A stretch of DNA of 64,000 bases from Nectonema munidae (taxonomy: Eukaryota > Nematomorpha > Nectonematoida > Nectonematidae), in contig JAUIRK010000446.1 of assembly GCA_030549495.1 (NCBI GenBank), forward strand, positions 124,001 through 188,000. Direction: 5' to 3'. Numbering within the stretch: position 1 is the first letter of the stretch; each line of letters starts with the position of its first letter. The notes below the pieces were generated by a model. The model did not search any database and had not been told where the DNA came from. It saw only the letters and a program-made list of their open reading frames with translations. This document shows positions 1 through 12,959 of the stretch, piece after piece. A program made the translations under genes and the position numbers.

Positions 1-2184
1 TATCTCTTTCGAACACCAATGTGTTAATATAATTAATCACTTAACTCAGAGGAAAAGAAATTAAGTATCAATACTTTTATGATGATTTTTAATTATTTAA
101 TTTCAAGAAAGGAGAATATAAATTAATTTTTAAAAATTATTTTAGTTTATAAAACTTTTAACTAAGCTAACCAGACGTAGCGTTTAATTGATAAATTTTT
201 AAGCATCACGTCTTTTTAATAAATGTCTCTTTTAACAAAATAATAAAATTCGGTAGTTGTTTTTCTATAATATATAATCAAAAAATGAATTATAATTATA
301 AAAAATTTTATTCAAATAGTTTGAAAGATCAAATATTATTACGCAAAGTTGCTTCATCAAAGTGTTTGAAAGCATATGCAACATAAAAATCAATTATAAA
401 GTTTTTTTGGTATATTTTTTTATATGTATTCATGAAATCTATTTTATAATAAAATTAAATATACTATACATAATATTATTTTTTTTTTTCAAATAAAATC
501 GGTTTAAAAGTTTGTCTTTTTTATTGGCATTTCTCAAAATGTCCCTTTTTGTCAAAATAAAATATGGTCACCCTAACTATGATGTTATTTTAGTCTATCC
601 TTGGGTATTGATGCTGTCATCCTGGGCCATTCGTCCTATATGTACAATTATGCTTCCCATCGATAAGTGATACCGAAATAAATAAATAAATAAAATTATA
701 TTCTCGGTTGAAATGCAAGTTCTCAAAATTTTAAACCAGATTTCTTAAGTTGTCATTTTATTAAATGTGTTTTGATATGTAAGAATTATTCTCCTTCTCT
801 AAAGTATCTTGTTAACTTTTTCATTTTTCATTCACTTTTTAGGTTTAAGGTATTTTTCTTAACATGATCTTTGAAGTTTGGTAAAAGAACGGCAAAAATA
901 GGAAGTCAATCGTGAAATTTTTATTTATAAAAAAGGAATTAATAGTAATGAGTTGAACTAGGCACATCGTTTGGAGAAATAAATGAAAGGCGCTCAACCT
1001 ACTCTTTGCGAAGAGAAGAGAGACAGGGAGAGCTATCGAAGCAATTAGATTTCTTCATTCGCGAAGGAGCTTTGAACTTCTTTGACATGGAGCGCTTCAC
1101 CGAAGTCAGAAGGATGCTTGCTTGAAGTGAGAGTGTGCCAGCAGCACCTATAGGCCAGAAGTTTTGCACCTGTTTAATTAAGGAGGAAAATTGGATGCTT
1201 TGTTTTAAAAATGTTCAATCTCAATTTAGCCTAAATATTTATTGTAATTATAGTTAAGTTTTCATTTGAATACCATTTGCATAAACATGTATTTCAACAT
1301 GGATATTATACACGTTCAAACTATTGCAAAGGGATGGTTGAAGTTTGATGTATTTATGTCCTTGTAATAATTTCATCATGTCGTTCATTAAAGATGAAGA
1401 AATCCTACTATCATGAAGTTCTTATAATTTTTTGTAAACTCTTACGTGTTAGCAGTGTTGGGCATTCAGAATGCTCTAACTAGGAGGGGTCGAGAGGTGC
1501 AGCTGAGAAAATTCTTAGGGTTAAACCTTTTTTGTGATATTTATCAGAGCTAATCTCATGATCCATTCCTAAATACGGTCCTGTCTGCGAGAGAAGTAGC
1601 ATGAAATGAAATAGGATCTGCATATCGATGGCAACACGAGATTTATCATTTCAAAACTTTTATGCGAGAGAAAAGAGGAAGCCAATATACAGAACATTTT
1701 AATAATTTTGAAATATCTCAAAAAATTGTAATTTTTATAATAAATGGAATATACAATGTTTTTATACAAATATTTTTTATAATAAATGGCATATTAAATT
1801 GAGAAATATAAAACATTTCCACTTAATTCACAAATTCGATTTAATTTCGGAACATAATTTTTGTCATGGATTGCACGCAAAGAGTTCTTAACGCCAAAAT
1901 TTTAAAATTGATACTCTCAAATTCAACATCAAATTAAAGTAAAAGTTCAAAATTAAAAAAATCTCAGTTTTCAATTACTAACTTCTAACAGTTTTTTTAC
2001 CACAAAATATGTATTCGTATTTTTTAGCATCTTTTTGTGCCATTTAATTGAAAAATTATTTTTAAAAATATTCAAAGATTTTTATACAGAATTATTTTGC
2101 GTTTAAATATTGACTTTTTATCAAGATGTCCTCCTACTAATCGCTACTTTTACCCATTGCTACTTTTACACATGTCGGCAGATG
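1..2184. other. AT-rich DNA without a recognisable gene
   Basis: No convincing coding frame is visible on either strand; the longest open frames are about 60 codons and AT-driven. A slightly GC-richer patch at about 985-1170 was translated on both strands by eye and is broken by stops. A possible retroelement tail at 590-700 is listed separately. Confidence 0.6.
590..700 (+). repeat. possible 3' end of a SINE or LINE
   Basis: A GC-richer stretch (CATCCTGGGCCATTCG and following) runs into a tail of four AAAT/AATA units at about 676-693. A GC-rich head followed by a short simple-repeat tail is the usual look of a 5'-truncated non-LTR retroelement. A similar TCCTGGGC...CATCCT string occurs on the minus strand near 8700-8740, next to another tail. 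No promoter boxes or coding sequence are left, so the family is unknown. Confidence 0.25.
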
Positions 2185-2500
2185 GCCTGGGGGGGGGGGC
2201 GTAGGGTTTTTTTGGGGGTGGGGTGGGGCCCCCCCCCCGCGCGTCTCTCTCTTTTTTGTTTTTTGGGGGAAATTTTTTTTTTTTTTGGGGTACAAAAAAA
2301 AAAAAAAAAAAATAAATTTTCTTTTTTTTTTTATTTTTTAAATAAAAGTGTTTTTTATTTTTCCCATAATAAAATATTTATATTTTTTTAAAAACACACT
2401 AATAAAAAAAAAAACACACCCCACACTTTTTTTTTTTTATTTTTTAAAAATAAAAAAAAAAAAAAAAATATAAATAAAACAAATAAACCACCCTTTTTGA
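2185..2500. repeat. homopolymer-dense low-complexity block
   Basis: Runs of G, C, T and A follow each other almost without normal sequence: G11 near 2190, C10 near 2230, several T runs of 7-12, an A run of about 20 near 2300, then T and A runs to about 2470. The flanks are ordinary AT-rich DNA. The pattern looks like poorly resolved sequence as much as a real repeat. A 93-codon open frame across it has no biological meaning. Confidence 0.7.
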
Positions 2501-2649
2501 TTTTTTGTTTTTTCAAGCCTACTTATTTCTTTACTTCCTTCCATAACTGATATAAATCTACTTGTGACAAAAGTCCTTTCACCTGCAAAAAACTGTTTTT
2601 TTCTTTTTAATTTTTTAGAATCTGATTTATGAACTTATGCACATTCATA

Positions 2650-3400
2650 TAATAATAATAATAAGAAGAAGAAGGTCTTTATTTAAAACATTAACAGTAT
2701 CATTAATAAAAAGAAAATACATATTTTTGTATAGATCAAGATTAGTAAAATTAGGGATAAAAATTCCATTGATGAAGTTAGCTTACAAAGGTTTATATAA
2801 ACCGCTTTAGGAATGTCTAACACAATTAAAAAAAAAATACATAAATAAAAATAAAAAAAAACATCAATAAAAATGAATCACAAAAATTTACAGGAAAAAC
2901 AGTCTTTCTTAGAGCAGACAATTCTCTCTGGATAGGTAGAGATTACTTTCTCTTTGAAGAGTTTTTTGAATTTTTTAACTGATGAACAGCTTTCTCCAAT
3001 TGTATGACGATAGACTTCATAAAATACAGGCACTTTATACATCACCGATTGATTGGAGAGTTGGAGTCGGTAAGAAATTTTGACTAACCTTGAAGGTGTT
3101 CGAAAAGAATAATAATCTATCCTTTCATTATACTTAATTATGCCTTGAAAAAGATTATGCGAGGTTTGATCTAGACAGTGAAGCAAAAAGACTCCAAGTT
3201 TCAAATTATAGGGTCTTTTATTTTAAGCAATCCCAGTTCTCTGAAGATATGGCTTGAGTGTGAAAATTTATTTAATTTTACAACAATTTTGAGTGCTTTA
3301 CGATTCAATGCTTCCAGGTGCTCCATATTTGAGTGTGCAAAGTTTATGAAACTGTAGTTTAAGTGAGGTAAAAAGAGGGTTTTATAAATAATCAATTTTT
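2650..3400 (-). mobile_element. 5'-truncated LINE fragment (same family as 26126-29276)
   Basis: Minus-strand frames at 3201-3395 and 2878-3204 encode the C-terminal region of a LINE reverse transcriptase. They read MIIYKTLFLPHLNYSFINF, then LEALNRKALKIVVKLNK, then a block with SNQSVMYKVP and GESCSSVKKFKKLFKEK. These match, residue block by residue block, the C-terminus of the LINE at 26126-29276. One frame change separates the two pieces near 3200. The 3' end lies at left and ends in mixed GAA and AAT triplets at 2650-2674. Homology stops abruptly near 3400, as expected of 5' truncation during reverse transcription. It is a dead copy. Confidence 0.85.
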
Positions 3401-4343
3401 TTCAATAATTTAAGTGCTGTATCTTAATCGTGAGCTTCTGGTTTTTGGATTCGCACAATACCAATCTTATTTATCTCTCCAAATATTGACTTTGTTTAAA
3501 ACTTCATCATTTTTATTTGTATTTTAACTTCTCAATTTATTCTTATTGTTCCAAATATTTCCTTCTTTAAATAACATGATTTCACATATTTATCTTTTTT
3601 ATGTGTATAAAATTTTTTCATTCTCCATTTTTCTATTTTAATTTTTTTTATTTTTATTAATTTACATATCTAAAATTTTAATCCTTATCAAAAAATTCAA
3701 GTGCATAATATGTTAAAAAAATATTTCATTACAAAAATCACTTTTAACTTTAAAATGAGGAAAGTAAATTTCATTATTAAATGAAGCAAAATAAAATATC
3801 TTTTGAAATGCTTTATTAAAGCGAATCTATCAAACTTTCTACGAGTTCTTTTTTGAAGCAAATAAATATTAACGAAATGTAGTGTAGTGTGTGATATTTA
3901 CTTTTGAGACAATTTTTTTAATTAATATTTGTTTACCGAAAGTAAATATCTTGTGAAAAATATATGAGTATCGAAAAAAACCAGAACCTTTTAAAATAAA
4001 AGTATTAAATAAGAAGAAGATTTTTCAGCCAGAGTATTTTGGTATACACTTTTTCTGAGTAAAAATATTTTTTATATTTTTTAACTTCATCTTGAAATTT
4101 TTAGCAAAAAAATCAGCTATTTAGATATTTTTCAAAAAATATAGAAAATGATGTAATTGGCATACGTTTTTTCATATATGGAGTTTTTTTAATTTGGATT
4201 CATGACTAAATTACGAAGAAAAACAAACCCTATATAGTCCTACCATTTGTGCATATATATTTTTCGTCTAGTTCCAGACGAATCCTTGCTGAAATTGCAC
4301 TATATGACTAAAATCAAAACAGAAAAAAAGCTATAACCTAAGC
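3401..4343. other. AT-rich spacer, nothing recognised
   Basis: The DNA has long T and A runs and no open frame above about 60 codons. I see no terminal repeats, tRNA-like boxes or tandem units. Confidence 0.5.
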
Positions 4344-6833
4344 CAGTGGTCGGCAAAATTTACAACTGAAAGAGCCATAAAAGACTACTAAAAAATGTAA
4401 CATAAGAGCCATCAATTATTTTATTTTTGAAAAATATGCTAAAATAATTATTATAACTATTGAAAAATGAGTTTTAAAAGAAAAAAATAATTTTGTTTAA
4501 TGTGAGCAGTGAGATTGCATTTCTATAGAAAGTTTCCATATGTCTGGCGTGAAGGTGGTATTTTTTAATTTGAGACATGCTTCCAAATTGGAATCTGTAA
4601 TTCGATTTCTAAGTTTACCTTTAATAAAATTCATGCAAGAAAACGATTTTTCACACAAGTTGGTTGAAGCGAAAATGCTAAGAATACCATATGCAAACTT
4701 TTTCACCTCAGAGTATGAGTCAGGAAGGCAGTTCCAGGTATTAAAAATAATTAAATCACATTTTGGTAAATCTTTTGATAGAGAGTAACTTTGTTCAGAA
4801 ATCAATTTACATTTTTTTCTTTCTAATTCTTCCATTTCAGTTTTAAGAAGAACAAATTTTGATGACCACATTTTCTTACTTAAAAAATCGATCAATTGTA
4901 GTTCAAAAATTGCATTATCAATACCAAAAGGAGAGAAACTTTAACATCAGAATCAAGAGGATTTGTTATGAAAGCTAGAGTAGCTTTATTTTTTTTTGAA
5001 GTATTGAAATCTTTGGCAAAAAGATTCTCTCATATTTAAAATCAATGTCTTGAAATATTCTTTATTGATTGAGGTTTGGTTTTTTGAAGATAAACTAATA
5101 AATTTGGAAAGCCATTTAAATTCCCCTTTTCTAAATCTTGAATAAAAAGAAACTTTTTTTTCAAAAAAAAACAATCTCTTCAAGCATAAAAAATGCAGTG
5201 CTTACATTTTCTTGTAATTTGAGATTAAGTTGATTAAGATGAGAAGTAATATCCACTATAAAATATAATTTTTGCAAGCACTCATCTTCTGTTTACTCTG
5301 GATAGTGAACACCAATATTTTGAAGAAAAACGTTTTAGCATGTTGCCTTTAGAAAGCCATCGAACTTTATTTTACTGTAAAAGATCAGAAAACTCGCTCT
5401 CCATTGCATCTAGCAAAACTTTGAATTGACGATGGTTAAGACTTCTAGCTAAAATAGTGTTGGCAATTTTGACTACCAATTCCATAACTTTATTGATGTC
5501 TTCTGGAACTGTTTGTGCACAAAGTGCTTCGTGATGGAGCATACAATGAAAAGTAATAAGTGATTAAGTTTTTCTCTAAAAAGTGAAATAAAGCCCTTTC
5601 TTGATTCAGTCATATTTTAGCACCATCGGTTGATATTGAAACAATTTTATTAAGTGCAATCTGATTTTGTTCTAAGCAATTCTCTGAGAACCTCGCGTGA
5701 TACATATCGTACATAGAGAGAAACTTGGCTGTATCCTTGATGTTTAAAGGAATCTTTTGAATTTATCTGTTTTATTTCTAAAATCTTTGAAAAGTTCTTA
5801 AGCAGCAGAAACGAAACATTTTTTTTATATATTCACCATCTGAGAATGCTTCTCCTCTTTTCGCAATCTCTTTACTATCTATAAAACAAACAATATTAAC
5901 ATTATTAGCAGATTGTCTCCAACTATTAAATATAGAACTTGATTTTTTGAAATTTGTTCTTAGTTCTTGAATTGTTTTTCTCAGATCTCCGACTGGATAT
6001 TCTTCAGCAAAAGCAGGATGTCTTGTCTTAAAGTGTCTTTATAAATTTGATTTTTTGTTATGTCATAATTTCTCTTGGCAAATAAAACAATTTGGAAGAC
6101 CTTCTGAATTTGAAATAAAAGCAAAAGTTTCGGTCCACTCAGTTAAAAAATCACAGTTTTCTACTGTTTTTTTCAATTTCTTTTTACAGGACATATTTAT
6201 TGAGCTAAAGACTAAAATATATTAAAAAAAAATAAATTTCATATTAAAAAATAAAATGCATTAATATTAATTTAACATTATAAGCACAAAAATACTGATG
6301 ACAGAGTTCTAAATAGAACAGGACCTCAATGTTTTATGCTAAATTAAGACGTTTAAAAGCTTTATATTAATTGAAAATTTATTAATAAATGAGATTTATT
6401 TGTTATAACTTATATAGAAAAAAATATAGTGCTATATTAAATTTAAAATCCTTTTAAAAAATATTTGAGTAAAATATAATAAATTCATTTTCATTTTACG
6501 AACCTAAAAAAAGTAATAAAAGAATTGTTATATTGTGATTTGAAGAACAAGTTGAAACTATTTTAAATATATCGCATTTTAAATTTAATATTGGTTGGTT
6601 GGAGATATCAAAGCACTTTTAGCCGTGGGGCCATATGCTCGCATTATGCTTGAGATGGTTAATCACAGTTTTGTGATTTTGTTTTTAAGAGTCGGAAGCC
6701 TTGGGGATCCACTTTGTAATCCCCTATTTTTCTTTGTCAGAATCTTTAAATAATTTTAATATATTCAAAAGAGCCACGTATTTTCACCAAAAGAGCCACA
6801 TGTGGCTTGCGAGCCATAGTTTGCCGAACTTTG
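4344..6833 (-). mobile_element. hAT DNA transposon, full span but decayed
   Basis: The left end reads CAGTGGTCGGCAAA at 4344. The right end, TTTGCCGAACTTTG at 6820-6833, is its inverse complement with three mismatches. Just inside both ends are AAGAGCC motifs, and the right end carries AGAGCCACATGTGGCT, a pattern I recognise from hAT elements related to EPM2AIP1 and GTF2IRD2. Between them the minus strand holds a broken transposase. I could not find a matching 8-bp target duplication (ACCTAAGC at left, GCAAATAT at right), so one flank may have changed. A GC-richer stretch at about 6590-6730 upstream of the transposase looks foreign to the element and could be a nested insertion. Confidence 0.85.
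4497..6194 (-). pseudogene. hAT transposase remnant (BED finger to dimerisation domain)
   Basis: The likely start is the ATG at 6194, giving MSCKKKLKKTVENCDF. A BED-type zinc finger follows: Cys-X2-Cys in NCFICQEKL, then His-X4-His in RHFKTRH, with in-frame stops between the pairs. Next comes a stretch reading HPAFAEEYPVGDLRKTIQEL, typical of the EPM2AIP1/GTF2IRD2 relatives. At the other end, 4497-4895 encodes the hAT C-terminal dimerisation region: SIFASTNLCEKSFSCMNFIK followed by KLRNRITDSNLEACLKL, ending in SHCSH and a stop. The middle is broken by several stops and frame changes, so no functional transposase can be made. Confidence 0.8.
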
Positions 6834-7224
6834 GCAAATATCTTTCTTGTGTTCAGTGAAATTTTGTTGAAAAAACATCGACCCCATAGAAAATGGGAAA
6901 AGATGAAGAAGAAGATAAGGAGCTTAATGTAAAGTTAAAATTATTGTTTCATAACACCATTATGTCATGGTAAGAATAAAATATACAATTTTATAAATAC
7001 TCAGATAAATTAATCAATAAGTTTCTACTAAGATGTTAATTTATTATTTTGAGATCGTTATTTCTTTTTTTAATTTTATGTTAATATTTAAATACTACTT
7101 TCAAAAGAGTGTCTTTTTGTTTAAAAAGTAAAATATAATCAAGGGCTTGAGGTTAGGTTCAAATCTTAACTTAGAATTAAAAGGCTTAATGGGTTCAAAT
7201 AAGTTTATGAAATAAAGTAGAGAT

Positions 7225-7960
7225 AAAATAACTTAATAATAATAATAATATCTTTATTTTCAAAAGTTGAGATGAGGAAAGGTTCAGAGAAAAGCAAGTA
7301 TGTACACATTGCTAATAATGTCAGAAACAAGAACTAGAGCTGGCCCGTAAACATATAATTATTTTTCCTACACACGTAGCAATTCGAAATGGAGGATTCA
7401 GAATTCAAATTGTAGGAGTAAAGATGCTAGATAACAACCACTTCTGGAACGGTTTAAAAGGTATGGGATCAGAAAGGAAGAGTGCTTCGGAATTGTTGAA
7501 AAAGCAAGATATCTTTTAAGAGAAGGATTGTTTTGATTTAGTATATTTAAAAAAGTAGGGACATTTTATCAACAAGTCGAGGTGAAGTTCTGTCTTTTTC
7601 AAAGTTAAAGGAGATGAATTGGTTAAATATAGGTGGAAGCAGCAAGTATACATATTTGTATAGTGTACCAGCGACATTGAAATTGTATGTGTTTGAGTTT
7701 CAAGATGGAGTTATTAAGAAAAAGATTATTTGTGTGGGAGGTGGGGTTGCAGTTAAAGATAACTCTTAAAATCTTTTTTGAAAAAAATAGAGTTTTGTGC
7801 TTTGTGGGATAAAATAATTTAATTGTGTGAGCAAAATTTTGAAAAGGAATTTGGATGAACTTGAGAAAGAAAAAGAGTAAACGTCGATAGAAGCATACTT
7901 TGAATTTGAAAGACTTCAATGAAAAAAGGAACACCTAAATTGATAGGGACAAACTTAATG
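7225..7960 (-). mobile_element. probable LINE 3' end relic with AAT tail
   Basis: An (AAT)n run at about 7237-7252 is followed at once by ATCTTTATTTT, which on the minus strand reads as an AATAAA-type end running into a (TTA)n tail, as at other LINE ends here. The stretch at about 7331-7432 has a degenerate second copy at about 17130-17225; both contain ATGGAGGATTCAGA. I could not identify a reverse transcriptase domain. A 103-codon minus-strand frame at 7623-7934 has no recognisable motif. Confidence 0.4.
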
Positions 7961-8574
7961 GTAAATATAGGAATAACTTATGCTATATAAATAAATAATA
8001 AGGAACACTGTGTAAATTAAAACATGAGGCCTCTAAGCTGTTCCTCCTATACGACTAATTAGTGCCCAGGCAGTTTCCATCCAAATGAAATGAAATTTCT
8101 TTTGTTCAAAATTAAATATTTAACAATTGAATTGAAACTCAATAAAAAAACAAAAAAAAAGTTTTTGAAAGAATGTATTTTGAAATCATTTATTACTGAT
8201 GATGAAAAATAATGTGTAAAATTTATCTTTAAAATAATAGTATATAAAATAATATTTTATTATTTGCTTTTATTATATACTAAGACGTAACTTTCATGAC
8301 TATCTCATTTTTTTGCGTAGAAATTTAATTGATTCTCCATAACATAACCAACCCCCACCTCTATGTAATAATCGACCCTTAGAACCCCATCATCGACCCT
8401 AGGGGGTCAATATCGACCACTTTTGAGACCCCGTGAGAATTAGAGATTTTTGCTTAATCGAGGAAAAAACATAAAATGAATCGAGGGTCAGAGATTAATG
8501 CTATTGTGCGTATAGAAATCAGCGCAGGTAGAAATTGGGTGTGTTCACTACATATTTATGCAAAATGTTCGTCA

Positions 8575-8860
8575 TCAATTACTATCTTTTTTTTTAGAAT
8601 AGAATAGAATTTACTTCGCGTAAATAAGATGAAGTAGATTAACAAATGAAAAAGATGGATGTTGGTAGCAAGAAAATGTGAAATTGGGTTATTGGACATG
8701 GTAAGAGATGTAGGATGCCCAGGATAATCAAAAGGCCAAAGGGGCGCTGAAATGATAACAATAAATATACAAAAAATACTAATTGAAGAGTATAAGATAT
8801 GACCGACCACCTTGTAAAGTTTTCAATGTTAAAAAACTTTGAATTAAATTTCAATTAAAT
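8575..8860 (-). mobile_element. probable LINE 3' end with ATTCT-type tail
   Basis: Read on the minus strand, a moderately GC-rich stretch ends in three ATTCT repeats followed by an A run (plus-strand TTTTTTTTTAGAATAGAATAG, 8586-8605). Short pentamer or octamer tails of this kind are known from CR1-type LINEs. Two overlapping minus-strand frames (8556-8810 and 8639-8854) show no LINE domain, so this would be 3' untranslated sequence only. The assignment rests on the tail and is tentative. Confidence 0.3.
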
Positions 8861-11800
8861 GCTTACTTGAATTAAATAGTTAAAATTAAATCATTTTTAA
8901 GGTATTTAATTTAGAAAATAGTTTATTAACTAAATTAACCTTGGAATTAGAAAATGAGTTTAAACTACACTGCTAAAATGAAAAGTTAATACTTTATTTC
9001 ACACATAAAAGAGGTAGAGAATAGAATAGTGTAAAGCTTATTTAAATTCCATAACTTTTAGACATATCTACCCAGTTTTTATACAAGATCTGAGAAAAAA
9101 TTTCAATAACTGGAGATTGTTACAGATTTTTTGAGGAAAAAAAGGATTGAATAGATATTTACTTCTTTCATACTTCTAAATTTTAGATTACCATGTTTTC
9201 AAAGTGAAAATTCTTAAAAATATCAAACATGATTTTAAAACAAGCTTTTATCCGTGTTTTAAAGGTGCTCATCTGCATATATGCAAACATTGATTTTTAA
9301 GGCCGATATTGTATCAGTACTATTGGAATGTGATCAATATTAAAATGTATTTCTAAATTTCCTAGAAAAACCCTAAGATGAATTGCAGATAAGTTGAGAA
9401 TGGAAACAGGTTAAAGAATACATAAATTATTATTGATATATTTACAATTGAAAAACTAAAAGTTTTTGAAAGAAAATATTTCTTAACAGTAAGTAACGTC
9501 ACTTTTTGGAAAAACTTTGAACAAGTAGATGTAGAACAAAAGTTGAAATGGGGATTTTGAAAGCTTTGGAAGATTATAGATTCACTTATAGTGAAAAAAT
9601 TCAATTAATTCATTAGTATTTAATTGATATAAACGAAATTATATCAATCTCAATTTTTACTAGTATAATTCAATATAGCAGTTGAATGTACCATACAAAA
9701 ACGTATACATAATCCCATTTACAATGTGAAAGCAAAAATATTTTTCTTTCTTTTATAATGTAAGGCAAAAGTTTGATATAAACGTTTATTTATCCTTTTT
9801 TTTTAAATTATTTTCTCTTTCTACTTATATATATATATTCGTTAAAATTTATACTGAAATTCATTCAGCCGAAATGAAAGGATTTCCAAATGCCTAGTCA
9901 AAAGCCATCATAGAAGTAAGAACAAAGTTGATTTAAAAATGAAAAGTGAACACCTGACCTACCACACGCTTTCTCAACGTCTGCAGAATCATTGACTTTT
10001 TGGAGAAAATGAAATTTAAATAGACAAAAAAAATTTAGACTGATGATCATTTACAACTCTGAATAAATATGCATATCTACAGTTAGAATCTGCCTCAAAC
10101 TTTCTTGGTATCGTCTACAATAAAGCAAAAAATATTTTAAAAAGTCATCCTAAAATTTAAACATATAATAATCTTCTTCCGAAATATTTGTATAATGTCT
10201 GCACGTTTTCCTTATTTCCACTTTTTTCTCACAATTAAATGAGCCCCAAATCACATTGATATATTTTGCGTGATAAGTGATTTTTTGTGTATCTTTTAAT
10301 ATTTTTCAAGCTTTATTAAATTTCTTTCTAACACTATGTCGAATGAATAAAAAAATTTCCCTAGCCTCTCACCCCGGTTGCGATATTCACAACTACATAG
10401 AAAAATATAAACATTGGAACTCCTAAGACATAAAATGCTGGCAATCTTTTTGTTCGCGATATGAAGAAATATAGAAGTTGAAAATAGTACAAGTCCTATG
10501 CTGCCAATCTTGCTTATTTTCACTGTTCACTCAAGAGTACTGAATGAAGAGACTTGGCGACATCATTTTAACTACAAAGTATTGCGCAAAGAAATGTCGG
10601 TGTTGCGCTCCTTCTTTACGCGTCGAAATTGCGAAGCGATTAGATACACCACAAATAGCTGCACCATAATTGCACACACACTTTTCTTCATTTCTTTCAT
10701 CTTTGACTTCTCCTCACCTTCAGCAGAGGATTGAACAAAGAGACGGCATAATCTCACATATTTCCCGAAAAAGATACGTAAATTTTATTTCTTCATCAGA
10801 TGACAAGGCTGAAAGCAAAAATTTGAGAGGAGTGTACTAAAAGGAAATATTTTTACATTCTAATAAATATAAATTGGAGTATAAAGTATATGAGGAGATG
10901 AAATAGTATTTATTAGGAAATTCAGTTTAAAATCGAGTAGCTTTGAAAATTTGATATGGACGAAATAAAAGGAAAACTTTTTTATTATATGTCATATCAA
11001 ATTTCCTTCAGGCATAGCTTTTTCTTCAAATTCCAATATCAACCTTTCTTATGTAAGTTCTAGGAAAAAGGGCTTAGCGATGATTTTTAGCATGTGAACA
11101 AACGTAAGCGTATAGATGTGATATGAGAAGAGTGTATGCTTTATAAAAAGGAATTATAGCACATATAATACTTTATCGCAATTCAAATTAAAAGTTTATT
11201 AAAATTTATTTTGGAAACAATTCAAATTGCTATGAAAATTAAAAGTTATTGATTTTATTTGATTGACTTTTATGCGATAATAATGATGATGATAATAATA
11301 ATATAATATATCTTAATGATTGGAGATTAATTGGCTTTCTATACCTATTTTAATTCTTGAATTTGCAAATAGAAAATATAAGGTATTCGATAGCAGTATG
11401 GTATATAATTAAGAGTATACAGAATACTTTTTCTTTTCTTTTTGTTAAGTCCATAATAATTTAAATACGAATATAAATTTATTTCTTCTTAAGCTTTATT
11501 CTTTGATTTTATTCCAACTTGAAAAGTTTAAGGAAATATTTTTGCTTATACAAACACAAAGGACTTTTTAAAATATTAAATTCCTTATCGAATTAAGCGT
11601 AAACATATAAATGAGAATATGCTGTTGGTGTGCAATTATATTCCACTTATATTACTCAACAGGCTAATTGAGCTTTGAATGTCAAGAAAGTATATTAGAA
11701 GATCGAGCGTGGGAATCGAACCTGCGAGGTTAAGTGGGGTAAGCGCGAATCTTTACAGCTGCAAAATCAAATTCGGATTTATAGCAGTAAAGGCATTGAC

Positions 11801-12959
11801 AAAAATATCACCTGTGTTTTTCTAGATATTTTAATAAGGGGATCGGATAAGCGGATAATTCGGATGTTTCAAAAAGCAATAGTGATTTAAAGATTTACAA
11901 TTATTTAAATTAATTTTTAAAAATTTTCTATTCAAAGTTTTAAATTTCAAAATTTGGTATAAAATTTTTTTTTCTTTCTGATCATATCATTGTTTGTATT
12001 TTGTTAATAATAATCATTAAATTTGACGATAAATAACCCCAGCTGAAGTGCGTTTCTAGATCCATGCAGGAAACAGCCATGAAATAAACAATAAAGTTGT
12101 TTCTATTCAAGTTTCTTATATACATTTAAATCTTCATGATTTATGTTTTTTAAAATCTATTTTAAATGCCAAAAGTATTGAAGAAAAATGAACTTTAATG
12201 ATTCCAATTGATTTTTTTCTTTTTCTTTTTGAAAAGTCTCTCTCCTTTTGTATGAAATATCCTCACTATAGATAAATAATATATATACTTGAAGACCAAA
12301 TTTTTGGAACAAATAATTTAATAAAAAGACAGTAGAAATATAACACTATTCACACGGCATATTTCGTGTTAATTTTAATACGTAAAAAATCTTTTATATA
12401 AAAAACTATAAATTTATCTTAATATAAGCATTTTATTGTCCATTTTTGATGTTAGGATGATGCATCAAAAATTTAAAATTAAATTTAATCGCAAAAAGTT
12501 GGAGAGATGAGAGAAAAGAAATTTCATTGCAGAATCACTTGTTGCAGGTTGGAACACGCGTTTCTCTTAAATCGTTATGTTCATCACTTTAGCATTGGTC
12601 AAAGAAAAAGATTTTTCTTGAACAAGTTATTGCACAACTTTTTCGAAGTAGTATAAGGAAAGGGAAATCAAAAGAAATGAAAGGAAGATGGGGCGGGAAG
12701 GGGTAAATGCACTAGGGTTGGTGGTATTCAGTGAAAATTAACCGATAATAATTCTGCAGATAATGCGGAATAATTCACCGTAACCGAAAAGTAAGGTACC
12801 AGGTAATCCAACTCACAAAAATTTTAGTAAATAATGACAAATTTACATATATTAATAACTTTAAAGTATTGTACTTGTAATTATCCAGTAATAGAATTGG
12901 ATTCGATTTTTTTCTGTTTCTTTGACGAAAGATTTTTGTAATATTATGTATACCTATGG
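8861..12959. other. unique AT-rich DNA, no supported gene
   Basis: No frame in this 4.1 kb shows a recognisable domain. The 78-codon plus frame at 10498-10734 lies in a slightly GC-richer patch but resembles nothing I know and has an overlapping minus frame of similar length. A short GAT/AAT microsatellite sits at about 11280-11310. A tRNA-like promoter remnant at about 11695 is listed separately. Confidence 0.5.
11690..11770 (-). repeat. tRNA-derived SINE relic (B box)
   Basis: On the minus strand the sequence reads ATTCGCGCTTACCCC..., then GGTTCGATTCC (11708-11718), a perfect RNA polymerase III B box, then CACGCTCGATCTT. The flanking bases do not pair as a T-arm stem and no convincing A box is present, so this is not a working tRNA gene. 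It resembles the 3' part of a tRNA-derived SINE head. Confidence 0.45.

Noticed and set aside
2110-2391. 93-codon plus-strand frame
   Set aside because: It runs through the homopolymer block; its Gly, Phe and Lys runs reflect G, T and A tracts.
8340-8450. ATCGACCC strings repeated near 8370-8430 as a possible tandem array or regulatory cluster
   Set aside because: Only three or four degenerate copies at irregular spacing, with no ends and no second locus in the window.
10498-10734. A 78-codon frame in a GC-richer patch as a small gene
   Set aside because: There is an overlapping frame of similar length on the other strand, no homology I recognise, and no splice or promoter support.
11690-11770. 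A tRNA gene on the minus strand
   Set aside because: The B box is perfect but the flanking T-arm bases do not pair and no A box or acceptor stem is visible; a SINE remnant fits better.
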